DNA of 64,000 bases from Burkholderiales bacterium (GCA_016185015.1 JACPOI010000020.1:186001-250000), one strand, 5' to 3'; positions 18,031 through 27,755 are shown, counted from the stretch's first letter. The notes: generated from the sequence alone by a model not told the origin. Translations and numbers: made by a program.

Positions 18031-18882
18031 ATGAGAATGGAGTTTAGCGTGCGGCAAAGACAAAATTCATGGACGGGCACCGGCCTGTGGCTGGGCATGC
18101 TTCTGGCCGCAGGGCTGCTTGCGGGCTGCCAGACGGTGCAGACCACCGGGGCGGGGCAGGTCGGTGTCACGCGCAACCAGTACATGGGGGTCAGCGCCGC
18201 GGAGGTGGATGCCGCTTCGGCGCAGTCTTATCGCAAGATGCTGCAGGAGGCCGAGCGCAAGAAGGAGCTCAACGTCGATGCGGCCATGCTGGCGCGGGTG
18301 CAGGGCATTGCCAAGAGGTTGGTCGCCCAGACCACGCACTTCCGCCCCGACGCGCAGGGCTGGCGCTGGGAAACGAATGTCTTCCACAGCGACCAGGTCA
18401 ATGCCTTCTGCATGGCGGGCGGCAAGATCGGCATCTACAGTGGCCTGATCGAGAAGCTCAAGATCACCGATGACGAACTGGCGGCCGTGATGGGCCATGA
18501 AATCGCGCACGCGCTGCGCGAGCATGTACGCGAACAGGTCTCGATGCAGCAGGCCGCCCGCGTGCCGGGCTTGGTGCTGGCGATCGTGACGGGCAGCCAG
18601 GTGCTGGCCGATCTGGGCAATATGGTGACCGATGTCAGCCTGACCCTGCCGCGCAGCCGGGAGGCCGAGACCGAGGCAGACCAGATCGGTGTCGAGCTGG
18701 CGGCGCGCGCAGGTTACGACCCGCGTGCGGCCATCAGCCTGTGGCAGAAGATGAACCAGCTGGGCGGTGGGCGCCCCCCCGAGTTTCTCAGCACGCACCC
18801 GTCACCGGACTCGCGTCAGCAGGACCTCGCACGACTCAGCGCCGTGGTGATGCCCCTGTACGAGCAGAGCAGGAAACGCTGA
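18031..18882 (+). CDS. M48-family metalloprotease, lipoprotein
   Basis: A 283-aa zinc protease predicted to be anchored in the membrane by lipid. The signal peptide ends in a lipobox LLAG/C (GLLAGCQTV). The catalytic HEIAH motif is at about 156-160, and a downstream REAETEADQIG supplies the third zinc ligand. The pattern resembles the periplasmic M48B proteases of the YcaL/LoiP kind, which help outer-membrane protein quality control. Nearby ATGs at 18019 and 18037 are also possible starts. The gene diverges from the acetyltransferase gene with almost no intergenic space. Confidence 0.9.
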   Translation: MRMEFSVRQRQNSWTGTGLWLGMLLAAGLLAGCQTVQTTGAGQVGVTRNQYMGVSAAEVDAASAQSYRKMLQEAERKKELNVDAAMLARVQGIAKRLVAQTTHFRPDAQGWRWETNVFHSDQVNAFCMAGGKIGIYSGLIEKLKITDDELAAVMGHEIAHALREHVREQVSMQQAARVPGLVLAIVTGSQVLADLGNMVTDVSLTLPRSREAETEADQIGVELAARAGYDPRAAISLWQKMNQLGGGRPPEFLSTHPSPDSRQQDLARLSAVVMPLYEQSRKR

Positions 18883-18889
18883 GGCCGGC

Positions 18890-19552
18890 TCAGGGCGCTG
18901 TCAGCCACAAGAACAATGTGACGCCGGCGGCGCTCAGCAGCAGCAGAACGGCTGCGACCAGGCGACTGCGCGCGTCATCGCGGGAAGCAGGCGCAGGCTG
19001 AGCCAGTTCCTTGTCGCCGGTGAGCATGGGGCGCACCAGGTTCTGGCGCTTGCGCCAGAGGTAATAGAGGATGGCGATGACGTGCAGTATCACGAGCACG
19101 ATCAGCACGCGTTTGCCGACCTCCCGGTGGTACCAGGAGGCCAGGCTCACGAAGTCGCTGGAGGCCAGACGGGTCAACGGTCCGCTGGCGGCAATCTCAT
19201 CATCACTGAAGAGGCCGGTGCCGATCTGTGCCAGCAGGAAAAACAGCAAGGCAAATACTGATAGCGCCCCGGTAGGGCTGTGTCCGAGTGAATGCGAAGG
19301 GTCGCCCTGGCCGCGCAGGTAACGCCACAGGCTAGCCGGAGAATAGATAAAAGCCGTGAAGCGTGACCAGCGCCCGCCGAACAGGCCCCAGAGCAGGCGG
19401 AAAATCAGCAGCGCCAGCACGGCATATCCCAGGCGGAAATGCCATTCCATGTAGCCGAGTTGGGCCGTGGTCACGAGGGCAATGACGCCGAGCGCCAGCA
19501 GCCAGTGGAAGAGGCGGGTGGGGAGATCCCAGATTCTGACGAGATGCGGCAT
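18890..19552 (-). CDS. Cytochrome b561-type membrane protein
   Basis: A 220-aa diheme b-type cytochrome with about five membrane helices. It starts VRIWDLPTRLFHWLLALG, with the first heme His in FHW. Further helix histidines occur in MEWHFRLGYA and VILHVIAILYYLW. The family transfers electrons between quinones and soluble or periplasmic partners. Its divergent neighbour encodes cytochrome c', and such b561/c' pairs are often functionally linked. Confidence 0.88.
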   Translation of the reverse strand: MPHLVRIWDLPTRLFHWLLALGVIALVTTAQLGYMEWHFRLGYAVLALLIFRLLWGLFGGRWSRFTAFIYSPASLWRYLRGQGDPSHSLGHSPTGALSVFALLFFLLAQIGTGLFSDDEIAASGPLTRLASSDFVSLASWYHREVGKRVLIVLVILHVIAILYYLWRKRQNLVRPMLTGDKELAQPAPASRDDARSRLVAAVLLLLSAAGVTLFLWLTAP

Positions 19553-19690
19553 GGCGGGTCCTAGGATAGGATGCGCGAGGGAAAAGCGCTGCTCGGTATT
19601 TTCCCTGAGTTAAGTGAAATCGTGCGAACTTTGATACCGGCAGCGGCTCCCATCAGCGGGAACCTTCCCGTCAACCAGCAAAGGAAGAAC

Positions 19691-20143
19691 ATGAAAACAG
19701 TGAGTATCCTTGTCGTCGCAGCCGCGGCCATCGGCTTCAGTGGTGTGGCGTCGGCGCAGTTCGCCAAGCCGGAAGATGCCATCAAATATCGCAAGAGCGC
19801 TCTGTTTGTGATGCAGCAGCACTACGCGCGCGTCGGTGCCATGGCCAGCGGCCGTGCGCCCTTCGACGCCAAGGTTGCGGCCGACAACGCGGCCATCGCT
19901 GACAGCATGGCCAAGCTGCCCTGGGCGGCTTTTGGTGAAGGCACGGACAAGGGCGACACCAAGGCCTTGCCGGAGATCTGGAAGGAGCAGGCCAAGTTCA
20001 AGGCGGCTGCCGACAAGATGCAAGGCGAAATGAGCAAGCTCGCCGCCGCAGCCAAGACCGGCAACCTGGACAGCATCAAGACGGCTTTCCAGGCAACTTC
20101 GGGCACCTGCAAGGCTTGCCACGACGATTTCCGGGGCAAGTGA
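19691..20143 (+). CDS. Cytochrome c'
   Basis: A 150-aa periplasmic four-helix-bundle class II cytochrome c. The signal peptide ends at VASA/QF (about residue 22), which gives the classic QF start of mature cytochrome c'. The single heme site CKACH is at 140-144, close to the C-terminus as expected. These proteins bind NO and CO and are thought to buffer nitric oxide. The gene is divergent from the cytochrome b561 gene. Confidence 0.93.
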   Translation: MKTVSILVVAAAAIGFSGVASAQFAKPEDAIKYRKSALFVMQQHYARVGAMASGRAPFDAKVAADNAAIADSMAKLPWAAFGEGTDKGDTKALPEIWKEQAKFKAAADKMQGEMSKLAAAAKTGNLDSIKTAFQATSGTCKACHDDFRGK

Positions 20144-20191
20144 ACTGAGGACCGGCCCTTCGCAGCGGGAGGGCTGGTCATGAAATGGAAA

Positions 20192-20211
20192 GGGGCAGCC
20201 TGCGCTGCCCC
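20192..20211. terminator. Terminator-like hairpin between convergent genes
   Basis: GGGGCAGC (20192-20199) pairs with GCTGCCCC (20204-20211) around CTGC. The T-rich tails are short on both sides. The position between the ends of two convergent genes fits a shared terminator. Confidence 0.6.
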
Positions 20212-20230
20212 TTGTCCTTGGAGCGAATGT

Positions 20231-20728
20231 TCAGGCTTGCGCCAGCAGTTCCTCGATGAGCCGGTGCAACTCGGCGAAATCGGGCTCGCCGACGTAACGC
20301 TTGACGATCTGGCCGCGTTTGTCGACCAGGTAGGTGGTCGGGGTCAGACGCACCTCACCCCAGGCCGTGGCCACGCTGCCCGTGTTGTCGATGGCCACCT
20401 TGAACGGCAGCTTGCGGGTCTGGCTGAAATTGACGACATAGCTGGGCGGGTCATAACTCATGGCCACAGCCACGGTATCGAACCCGCGCTCGCGATACTT
20501 GTCGTAGGTCGACATCAGTTTGGGCATCTCTGCCACACAGGTGGTGCAGCTGGTCGCCCAGAAGTTCACCAGGACGACACGGCCGCGAAAATCGGCGGTG
20601 GTCTGTTTCGAGCCGTCCAGCAACACGAAGGTGGATTCCGGGGCCGGGCCAAAGCCGGGCGCACGCAACAGCAGCCAGCCGACGATGGCAACGACGGCAA
20701 CTGCGGCAAGATAGAGGGCGCGTTTCAT
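20231..20728 (-). CDS. TlpA-like thiol-disulfide reductase, membrane anchored
   Basis: A 165-aa thioredoxin-fold protein. One N-terminal membrane helix (residues about 4-21) places the domain in the periplasm. The redox site is WATSCTTC (C61, C64), and the cis-proline segment reads RLTPTTYLVDKRG. This family reduces disulfides in apocytochromes or similar targets. The ATG at 20728 is preferred; one at 20746 adds six residues. The second option would overlap the start of the divergent DUF4197 gene. Confidence 0.9.
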   Translation of the reverse strand: MKRALYLAAVAVVAIVGWLLLRAPGFGPAPESTFVLLDGSKQTTADFRGRVVLVNFWATSCTTCVAEMPKLMSTYDKYRERGFDTVAVAMSYDPPSYVVNFSQTRKLPFKVAIDNTGSVATAWGEVRLTPTTYLVDKRGQIVKRYVGEPDFAELHRLIEELLAQA

Positions 20729-20744
20729 TGACGGGGAATAGGAC

Positions 20745-21449
20745 ATGGACAGGCGGAAGTTTAATTCGATTGGATGGTCAGTGCTGCTGGGAGTTCCCTT
20801 GTTGCATGTGGGGCCGGCCCAGGCGCTCACCCTGGAAGAGTTGAGCCAGGGGGAGGCAGTGCGTGCCCTCAAGGCCGCTCTGGAGCGCGGCGCACGCAGC
20901 GCCATCGGCCAGCTGGGGCAACTCGATGGCTTTCTTGGCAACGAAAAAGTCAGGATTCCCCTGCCCCGCCAGCTGCAGGATGCCGAGCAGATGCTGCGCA
21001 CCTTCGGCCAAGGAGGCCGTCTGGACGAACTGGTGACAACGATGAACCGCGCAGCGGAGGCGGCGGTGCCCATGGCGCAGGAACTGATGCTGGCTGCCGT
21101 GCGCGGCATGACGGTCGCCGATGGCAAGAAGATCCTGGGTGGGGACGAGACCTCGGTGACCACCTTCTTTGCCGACAAGACCCGGCTGCCGCTCAGACAG
21201 AAATTCCTGCCCGTGGTGACGCGCAGCACCGAAAAAGTCGGCTTGGCCGGCCAGTACAACCACATCGCCGGCAAGGCGGCCGATTTCGGCCTGCTGCGCC
21301 GCGAGGACGCGAGCATCGAACAATATGTGACCGCCAAGGCCCTGGATGGCCTGTACTACGTGATCGGTGAGGAAGAGCGCAAGATCCGCCGGGATCCGGT
21401 GGCGACGGGCAGCGCACTGCTCAGCAAGGTATTTGGCGCACTCAAGTAG
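20745..21449 (+). CDS. DUF4197 domain protein
   Basis: A 234-aa exported protein of unknown function. The N-terminus has twin arginines and a hydrophobic stretch ending near AQA, so export is likely. The body matches the DUF4197 pattern: GEAVRALKAALERGARSAI, then FLGNEKVRIPLP, DGKKILGGDETSVTTFFADKT and LDGLYYVIGEEERKIRRDP. Length is normal for the family. It is divergent from the TlpA-like gene. Confidence 0.88.
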   Translation: MDRRKFNSIGWSVLLGVPLLHVGPAQALTLEELSQGEAVRALKAALERGARSAIGQLGQLDGFLGNEKVRIPLPRQLQDAEQMLRTFGQGGRLDELVTTMNRAAEAAVPMAQELMLAAVRGMTVADGKKILGGDETSVTTFFADKTRLPLRQKFLPVVTRSTEKVGLAGQYNHIAGKAADFGLLRREDASIEQYVTAKALDGLYYVIGEEERKIRRDPVATGSALLSKVFGALK

Positions 21450-21493
21450 TGCGCCCGTGATGTTCAGGCCGCCACGGCGGGGATAATTTGCGG

Positions 21494-22006
21494 ATGTACC
21501 GTCAATTCCTGCTTCTGGGCCTGGCCCTTGTACTGGCTGCCTGCAGCCCGTCCCTCAATTGGCGCGAAGTCCGGCCCGGTGGCGGGCTCAAGGCATTGCT
21601 CCCCTGCAAGCCGGACCAGGGCAGCCGCCGGCAGAATCTGGCGGGCCGGGAGATCGAGGTGCAGATGCTGGGCTGCGAAGCCGCCGGCGCCCTGTACGCC
21701 GTGTCCGTGGCCGAGCTCGGGGATGCCAGGCATGCACTGGCCGTGCAGGTCCAATGGCAGGCCAACCTGTTGGGGAATATGCAGGCCACCGCTTCGACCA
21801 GCAGTGCCTGGAGCCTCAAGGGCGTGAATGCCCTGCTGGAGCCCGTGCGCCTGAAGGCCCGGGGCCTGCGACCTGACGGCCAGCCGGTGGCGGTTGAGGC
21901 GGTGTGGTTTGCCCACGGCACACGCCTGTACCACGCGGTCATCTATGCCGAGCGTATCGCCACCGAGATGAGCGAGCCCTTCTTCAGCGGCCTGGAGCTG
22001 CCATGA
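21494..22006 (+). CDS. Putative lipoprotein, unknown function
   Basis: A 170-aa protein with a lipoprotein signal peptide and lipobox LAAC at about residues 13-16 (LALVLAACSPSLNW). The rest is a small globular domain containing GGLKALLPCKPDQGSR and two further cysteines. I do not recognise a named domain. It lies 44 nt after the DUF4197 gene and 58 nt before the MFS gene. The ATG at 21494 is used in preference to a TTG two codons earlier. Confidence 0.75.
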   Translation: MYRQFLLLGLALVLAACSPSLNWREVRPGGGLKALLPCKPDQGSRRQNLAGREIEVQMLGCEAAGALYAVSVAELGDARHALAVQVQWQANLLGNMQATASTSSAWSLKGVNALLEPVRLKARGLRPDGQPVAVEAVWFAHGTRLYHAVIYAERIATEMSEPFFSGLELP

Positions 22007-22064
22007 GTGCCGGCCGCCCGGGAGCAGGCGCTCGCACCCCTATGCGCAGCATGGAGGTCAACCT

Positions 22065-23285
22065 GTGAGTACCCTGAGCCGCCGCGGCGCGGTACTGGTT
22101 TTCCTGGCCTTTGCCTTTGCCTATTTTTTCTCGGCGCTGATCCGCGCGATCACCGCCACGCTCTCCCCGCAGTTGACCCAGGAATTCAGTCTGCATGCGC
22201 GCGATCTGGGCCTGCTTGCGGGAGGTTACTTTCTCGGTTTTGCCGCCATGCAGTTGCCCCTGGGGCGCTGGCTTGACCGGCAGGGGCCGAAGACTGTCAT
22301 CCTCGGTTTTCTGGCCGTGGCCGCCGTGGGCTGCCTGGCCTTCTCGCAGGCGACGAGCTTTTCGGGCCTCTTGGTAGCGCGCGTGCTTTGCGGCGTCGGT
22401 CTGGCGGCCTGCCTGATGGCACCTTTGACGGGTTTCCGGCGCTGGCTGGACCCGGCCAGCCAACTGCGTGCCAATTCCTGGATGCTGATGACGGGCTCCA
22501 TGGGCATGGTGGCGTCCACGCTGCCGGTGCAGTGGTTGCTGCCGAGCTACGGCTGGCGTCCCCTGTTCTGGGGTCTGGCGGTCTTGTTGTTGTTGTCCAT
22601 GGCCGTGATTGCCTGGCAGGTGCCGCGCTGGCAAAAGACGGCCCCTCCCCCCGCGACAGGCGCAGCGGCAGGCAGTTATGCAGAGGTCTGGCGGCATGCC
22701 TATTTCCGTCGCCTGACCCCGCTGGGCTTTTTCAACTACGGGGGCATGGTGGCCATCCAGACCTTGTGGGCCGTGCCCTGGATGACCCGTGTCGCCGGTT
22801 ACACGCCGGTGCAGGCGGCCACCGGCCTGTTCTGGATCAATGTGGCCATGCTGACCACCTTCTGGTCCTGGGGCCTGCTGATTCCACGCCTGACGCGGCG
22901 TGGTGTGCACACCAACCAGCTGATCACCTGGGGCACCCCGCTGAGCCTGTTGCTGCTGGCGACCATCGTGCTCGCTGGAGAATCCGGAGCGCCTCATGCC
23001 GGTTTGTTGTGGGCGCTGTTCTGCGTCAGTTCCACCTTTCTCTCGCTGGCGCAGCCGGCCGTGGGCATGGCCTTCCCCGCAGAACTCGCAGGGCGGGCTC
23101 TTTCGGCCTACAACCTGGTCATTTTTGCCGGTGTGTTCGTGGTGCAGTGGGGCATCGGCTTGCTGATCGACGCCTTTGTCGCGGGGGGCTGGGCCCAGGC
23201 GCAGGCCTTCCAGGGAGCGCTGGGCGTGTTTCTGCTGCTGAACCTGCTGTCCTATCTCTATTTCCTGGTGGCGAAAAAGACATAA
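22065..23285 (+). CDS. MFS transporter
   Basis: A 406-aa major facilitator superfamily permease with about twelve hydrophobic helices. The loop 2-3 motif reads PLGRWLDRQGPK (G-x-x-x-D-R-x-G-x-R/K type). The substrate is unknown. The GTG start at 22065 is supported by GGAGG 7 nt upstream and by a natural first helix after MSTLSRRGAVLVFLAFAFA. The next gene starts 10 nt later. Confidence 0.9.
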   Translation: MSTLSRRGAVLVFLAFAFAYFFSALIRAITATLSPQLTQEFSLHARDLGLLAGGYFLGFAAMQLPLGRWLDRQGPKTVILGFLAVAAVGCLAFSQATSFSGLLVARVLCGVGLAACLMAPLTGFRRWLDPASQLRANSWMLMTGSMGMVASTLPVQWLLPSYGWRPLFWGLAVLLLLSMAVIAWQVPRWQKTAPPPATGAAAGSYAEVWRHAYFRRLTPLGFFNYGGMVAIQTLWAVPWMTRVAGYTPVQAATGLFWINVAMLTTFWSWGLLIPRLTRRGVHTNQLITWGTPLSLLLLATIVLAGESGAPHAGLLWALFCVSSTFLSLAQPAVGMAFPAELAGRALSAYNLVIFAGVFVVQWGIGLLIDAFVAGGWAQAQAFQGALGVFLLLNLLSYLYFLVAKKT

Positions 23286-23295
23286 TCAGGTCAGC

Positions 23296-23685
23296 ATGAA
23301 CAACGGCATCGTCATCATCGCCCATGCGCCGCTGGCCAGTGCGCTGCGCCAGTGCGTGGCCCATGTCTTTCCAGATCGCCTGGGCGGTGTGGTCGCTGTG
23401 GACGTGTTGCCGGATGCGCCGGTTTCGCAAAGCGTGGCGCAGGCGCGGCAGGCGGTTGGCCTGCTGGGGCAAGCCCCGCTGCTGCTGCTGACCGATGTGC
23501 TGGGTGCGACGCCCTGCAATGTGGCAGGTCAGCTGCGGGAAGGGCGTCAGGCGCGCCTGCTGGCGGGGGTGAACCTGCCCATGCTGCTGCGTGCCGTGAC
23601 CTACCAGCATGAGCCGCTGGACGAACTGCTGGCCCGTGCCCTGCAAGGCGGCACCCAGGGTGTGCTGCAAGTGGCGGCGGTGTGA
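23296..23685 (+). CDS. PTS EIIA component, mannose/fructose (ManX) type
   Basis: A 129-aa phosphocarrier. It opens NNGIVIIAHAPLASALR with the phosphorylatable His at position 10, and contains LLLTDVLGATPCNVAG, both typical of the mannose-family EIIA fold. In Burkholderiales such a protein sits with HPr and EI but without EIIB/EIIC, so its role is likely regulatory. HPr follows after 33 nt. Confidence 0.88.
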   Translation: MNNGIVIIAHAPLASALRQCVAHVFPDRLGGVVAVDVLPDAPVSQSVAQARQAVGLLGQAPLLLLTDVLGATPCNVAGQLREGRQARLLAGVNLPMLLRAVTYQHEPLDELLARALQGGTQGVLQVAAV

Positions 23686-23718
23686 CGATTTGAACTGACA
23701 AAAGATAGGGACCAAGGA

Positions 23719-23988
23719 ATGATCAAGGCCAGTGTCACCATCAGCAACAAGCTTGGACTGCATGCCCGGGCCTCGGCCAAGCTCACCAAGATGGCGGGCA
23801 GCTTCCCATGCGAAGTCTGGCTGTCTCGCGGTGAGCGGCGCGTGAACGCCAAGAGCATCATGGGTGTGATGATGCTGGCCGCCGGCCTGGGCAGTGTGGT
23901 CGAGGTCGAAGCCCAGGGTGATCGCGCCCAGGAGGCCGTGGATGCGCTGCTCGTGCTGATCAACGACAAATTCGGCGAGGGCGAATGA
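23719..23988 (+). CDS. ptsH: Phosphocarrier protein HPr
   Basis: An 89-aa protein that passes phosphate from EI to EIIA. The active site GLHARA contains His15. The NAKSIMGVM segment contains Ser46, the site used by HPr kinase/phosphorylase in organisms that have HprK. It is immediately followed by ptsI with a 1-nt gap. Confidence 0.95.
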   Translation: MIKASVTISNKLGLHARASAKLTKMAGSFPCEVWLSRGERRVNAKSIMGVMMLAAGLGSVVEVEAQGDRAQEAVDALLVLINDKFGEGE

Positions 23989-23989
23989 C

Positions 23990-25759
23990 ATGACCTTCTC
24001 CATCCACGGGCTGGCGGTCGCGCGCGGCATTGCCATCGGGCGTGCCGTGCTGGTGGCCAGCAGCCGGGTGGACGTGGCGCACTACTTCATCGAGCCCGCC
24101 CAGGTGGAGCGTGAGATCGAACGTGTGAAGCGTGGGCGCGATGCGGTGGTGGATGAGCTCCATCGCCTGCAACAGACCATCACCCAGCTCGGGCCCAAGG
24201 ATGCGCCGCACGAGTTGCGGGCCCTGCTGGACGTGCACCTCATGCTGCTGCAGGACGAGGAGATGGTGGGCGGCGTCAAGCACTGGATCCGCGACCGGCT
24301 CTACAACGCCGAGTGGGCGCTGACCACCCAGCTGGAGATGGTGGCGCGTCAGTTCGACGAGATGGAGGACGAGTACCTGCGCGAGCGCAAGGCCGACATG
24401 GAGCAGATCACGGAAAAGGTCTTGCGCGCCATGCAGGGCCAGACCACGTCCGGCCTGCCTGCCGGCATCGCCGCCGCGCGCAAGACGCCATCAGCTGAAT
24501 TGCAGCTGGAGGACACCGACACGCCGCTGGTGCTGATCGCGCACGAGATCTCGCCCTCGGACATGCTGCAGTTCAAGCAAGGCCTGTTTGCCGGTTTTGT
24601 CACCGACGTCGGGGGCAAGACTTCGCACACCGCCATCGTGGCGCGCAGCATGGACATCCCGGCCGTGGTGGGCGCACGCACTGCCAGCCAGCTGGTGCGC
24701 CAGGACGACTGGGTCATCATCGACGGCGATGCCGGCGTGGTGATCGTCGACCCTTCGCCCATCATCCTGGCCGAGTACCAGTACAAGCAGCGCCAGCGCG
24801 AGCTCGAGCGCAGCCGGCTGGGGCGCTTGCTGAACACGCCGGCCGTCACGCTGGATGGCGAAAAGGTGGAACTGCTGGCCAATATCGAGATGCCGGAGGA
24901 TGCGCCGGTGGCCATGAAGGCTGGCGCCGTGGGCGTGGGCCTGTTCCGCAGCGAATTTCTCTTCATGGGGCGGCTCGGCCACCTGCCGGACGAGGAGGAG
25001 CAGTACCAGGCCTACCGCCGCGCGGTCGAGGGCATGCAGGGGCTGCCGGTCACGATCCGGACCGTGGACATCGGTGCTGACAAGCCGATGGACAGCAATG
25101 TCGTCGAAGGCAGTCACCTCAACCCGGCCCTGGGCCTGCGCGCCATCCGCTGGAGCTTGGCCGATCCGTCCATGTTCCTGACCCAGTTGCGGGCCATCCT
25201 GCGTGCCGCTGCACACGGGCCGGTCAAGATGCTGATTCCCATGCTGGCGCACCTGAGCGAGATCCGTCAGACCGTGGCGCTGGTCGAGCAGGCGCGTGTC
25301 GAGCTGCAGCGCGAAGGAAGGGTGTTCGGGGTGGTGTCGTTGGGCGCCATGATCGAGATCCCGGCGGCGGCGCTGATGCTCAAGACCTTTCTCAAGTACT
25401 TCGATTACCTGTCACTGGGCACCAATGACCTGATCCAGTACACCCTGGCGATCGACCGTGCTGACGAGGCCGTAGCCCATCTTTATGACCCGCTGCACCC
25501 GGCCGTGCTGCGCCTGGTGGCGGACACGATTTCCGAATGCCGTGCGCAGGGCAAGGAAGTCAGTGTCTGCGGCGAGATGGCCGGCGACATCGCCATGACG
25601 CGGCTGTTGCTGGGCCTGGGCCTGCGCAGTTTCTCCATGCACCCGGCCCAGATCCTGGCGGTCAAGCAGGAGGTGCTGCGCGCTGACACGACGCGCTTGC
25701 AGCCCTGGGCACAGACGGTGCTGAACGCCGACGAACCGTCGGCGGCCATGGGCAACTGA
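23990..25759 (+). CDS. ptsI: PTS enzyme I (phosphoenolpyruvate-protein phosphotransferase)
   Basis: A 589-aa cytoplasmic enzyme that takes phosphate from PEP and gives it to HPr. The phosphohistidine site is GGKTSHTAIVARS (H213). The PEP-binding half contains GVGLFRSEFLFM, LSLGTNDLIQYTLAIDR and the catalytic Cys in SVCGEMAGD. Length is normal. It is the last gene of the EIIA-HPr-EI set and converges on lipA. Confidence 0.96.
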   Translation: MTFSIHGLAVARGIAIGRAVLVASSRVDVAHYFIEPAQVEREIERVKRGRDAVVDELHRLQQTITQLGPKDAPHELRALLDVHLMLLQDEEMVGGVKHWIRDRLYNAEWALTTQLEMVARQFDEMEDEYLRERKADMEQITEKVLRAMQGQTTSGLPAGIAAARKTPSAELQLEDTDTPLVLIAHEISPSDMLQFKQGLFAGFVTDVGGKTSHTAIVARSMDIPAVVGARTASQLVRQDDWVIIDGDAGVVIVDPSPIILAEYQYKQRQRELERSRLGRLLNTPAVTLDGEKVELLANIEMPEDAPVAMKAGAVGVGLFRSEFLFMGRLGHLPDEEEQYQAYRRAVEGMQGLPVTIRTVDIGADKPMDSNVVEGSHLNPALGLRAIRWSLADPSMFLTQLRAILRAAAHGPVKMLIPMLAHLSEIRQTVALVEQARVELQREGRVFGVVSLGAMIEIPAAALMLKTFLKYFDYLSLGTNDLIQYTLAIDRADEAVAHLYDPLHPAVLRLVADTISECRAQGKEVSVCGEMAGDIAMTRLLLGLGLRSFSMHPAQILAVKQEVLRADTTRLQPWAQTVLNADEPSAAMGN

Positions 25760-25777
25760 TCGAGCCGGAGGCTCGCC

Positions 25778-26770
25778 TCAGCGCGCCAGGCTGGCGGCGT
25801 GGGCCTGCTGGTCGGCGTGGTAGCTGGAGCGCACCATGGCGCCCACGGCGGCGTGCGTGAACCCCATCTTGTAGGCTTCTTCCTCGAACATCTTGAAGGT
25901 GTCGGGGTGCACGTAGCGCTTGACCGGCAGATGCGAGGTGGACGGGGCCAGGTACTGGCCGATGGTCAGCATCTCGATGTTGTGGGCGCGCATGTCGCGC
26001 ATCACGTCCAGGATTTCCTCGTCGGTCTCGCCCAGGCCCACCATCAGGCCGCTTTTGGTCGGCACATCGGGGAACAGGGCCTTGAACTTCTTGAGCAGGT
26101 TGAGCGAGAACTGGTAGTCGCTGCCCGGGCGGGCCTGCTTGTAGAGGCGCGGCACGGTTTCCATGTTGTGGTTCATCACGTCGGGCGGGGCGGCCTTGAG
26201 GATGTCGAGTGCACGGTCGTCACGTCCACGGAAGTCGGGCACCAGTACCTCGATCTGTGTCTGGGGTGACAGCTCCCGGGTCTTGCGGATGCAGTCGACG
26301 AAGTGGCCGGCGCCACCGTCGCGCAGGTCGTCACGGTCCACGCTGGTGATCACCACGTACTTGAGTTTGAGCGCTGCGATGGTCTTGGCCAGGTTCTCGG
26401 GCTCATTCACGTCCAGCGGATCGGGGCGGCCATGGCCGACGTCGCAGAAGGGGCAGCGACGCGTGCACTTGTCGCCCATGATCATGAAGGTCGCCGTGCC
26501 CTTGCCGAAGCATTCGCCGATATTGGGGCAGCTGGCTTCCTCGCAGACCGTCACCAGCTTGTTGGCGCGAAGGATGTCCTTGATCTCGTAGAAACGTGTG
26601 CTCGGCGAGCCGGCCTTGACGCGGATCCAGTCGGGTTTCTTCAGTACCTCGCCTGCCTCCACCTTGACCGGGATGCGAGAGAGCTTGGCGGCAGCCTTCT
26701 GCTTGGCGGCGGGGTCGTAGGTTTCGACGCTTTGTGCTTCACGCACAGTGTTGGATTCGCGAGTGCTCAT
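25778..26770 (-). CDS. lipA: Lipoyl synthase
   Basis: A 330-aa radical SAM enzyme that inserts two sulfurs into octanoyl groups on E2 and GcvH proteins. The auxiliary cluster cysteines are C76, C81 and C87 in [12 protein letters not shown]. The radical SAM cysteines are C102, C106 and C109 in CTRRCPFC. The conserved RSSYHADQ near the C-terminus provides the essential serine. It is the last gene of the dat-ybeD-lipB-lipA operon, 11 nt after lipB. Confidence 0.97.
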   Translation of the reverse strand: MSTRESNTVREAQSVETYDPAAKQKAAAKLSRIPVKVEAGEVLKKPDWIRVKAGSPSTRFYEIKDILRANKLVTVCEEASCPNIGECFGKGTATFMIMGDKCTRRCPFCDVGHGRPDPLDVNEPENLAKTIAALKLKYVVITSVDRDDLRDGGAGHFVDCIRKTRELSPQTQIEVLVPDFRGRDDRALDILKAAPPDVMNHNMETVPRLYKQARPGSDYQFSLNLLKKFKALFPDVPTKSGLMVGLGETDEEILDVMRDMRAHNIEMLTIGQYLAPSTSHLPVKRYVHPDTFKMFEEEAYKMGFTHAAVGAMVRSSYHADQQAHAASLAR

Positions 26771-26781
26771 GCAGGGTGCCT

Positions 26782-27465
26782 TCAGGGCTTCAGGTGGGTC
26801 AGGAGCTTGTGGCTCAGTACGCTGGCAACGTCCGCCCAGTCGGCGGATACACCGATTGTAGAAAGGTCGATGCTTTGCAGCCCGGCATAACCACAGGGAT
26901 TGATACGCGAGTAGGGTTCGAGGTCCATGGCCACATTCAGCGCCAGGCCGTGGTAGGTGCAGTTGCGGCTGACCTTGATGCCCAGCGCGGCGATCTTGCC
27001 CAGCCCGGTGAAGTCGGGTGCGCCTGTGGCGGCGCCCTTCTGTGGGCGTTGCTCCAGCAGGGTGTGCGAGCTTGGGTTGTCCAGCCGCACATAGATGCCG
27101 GGCGCCCCGGCCACGCGATGGCCCGTCACACCGTAATGTGCCAGGGTGCGGATCACGGCCTCTTCGAGCCGGTAGACGTATTCCTTGACGAAATACCCGG
27201 CCCGCTTGAGGTCGATGAGCGGATAGGCCACGACCTGGCCGGGGCCATGGTAGGTCACCTGGCCGCCACGGTTGGTGGCAACCACGGGAATGTCGCCCGG
27301 CACCAGCACATGACCGGCCAGGCCGGCCAGGCCCTGGGTGAAGACTGGCGGGTGTTCACAGATCCACAGCGCGTCGGGCGTGTCGGCCGTGCGGGCGGCA
27401 GTGAAATCCTGCATGTCGGCATAGGTCGGTGCATAGTCCACCCGGCCCAGCAGGCGCAGATCCAT
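26782..27465 (-). CDS. lipB: Octanoyltransferase
   Basis: A 227-aa enzyme that moves octanoate from acyl carrier protein to lipoyl domains. Conserved [12 protein letters not shown] binds substrate. The catalytic pair is Lys157 in GLGKIAALG and Cys169 in VSRNCTYHG. It overlaps the upstream ybeD stop by 1 nt and acts directly before LipA in the pathway. Confidence 0.95.
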   Translation of the reverse strand: MDLRLLGRVDYAPTYADMQDFTAARTADTPDALWICEHPPVFTQGLAGLAGHVLVPGDIPVVATNRGGQVTYHGPGQVVAYPLIDLKRAGYFVKEYVYRLEEAVIRTLAHYGVTGHRVAGAPGIYVRLDNPSSHTLLEQRPQKGAATGAPDFTGLGKIAALGIKVSRNCTYHGLALNVAMDLEPYSRINPCGYAGLQSIDLSTIGVSADWADVASVLSHKLLTHLKP

Positions 27466-27755
27466 CAGAGGACCACTTTCACCATGGGATGTGTAGACAG
27501 CGTGCGATAGAGCTCGTCGAGCTGCTCGCGGCTGGTGGCCGTGATGGTGATGGTCACGCCCAGGTAATTGCCGCCCTTGCTTTCGCGCAGCTCCACGGTG
27601 GCGGCGTCGAAGCCGGGGTCAAACTCGCGGGCCACCATGGTCACGGCGTGCACAAAACCCTCGGCCTTGGCCCCCATCACCTTGATGGGGAAACGGCAGG
27701 GGTATTCGATCAGGCTGTCGGTGCGCGAGGGGCTGGTGGGGGGTTGGGTGCTCAT
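27465..27755 (-). CDS. ybeD: DUF493 family protein (YbeD/UPF0250)
   Basis: A 96-aa small protein with an ACT-like ferredoxin fold. It contains [12 protein letters not shown], then [20 protein letters not shown] and ends HPMVKVVL, all typical of the YbeD family. Its conserved place next to lipB suggests a link to lipoate metabolism, but no activity is established. It overlaps the aminotransferase stop by 4 nt. Confidence 0.92.
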   Translation of the reverse strand: MSTQPPTSPSRTDSLIEYPCRFPIKVMGAKAEGFVHAVTMVAREFDPGFDAATVELRESKGGNYLGVTITITATSREQLDELYRTLSTHPMVKVVL

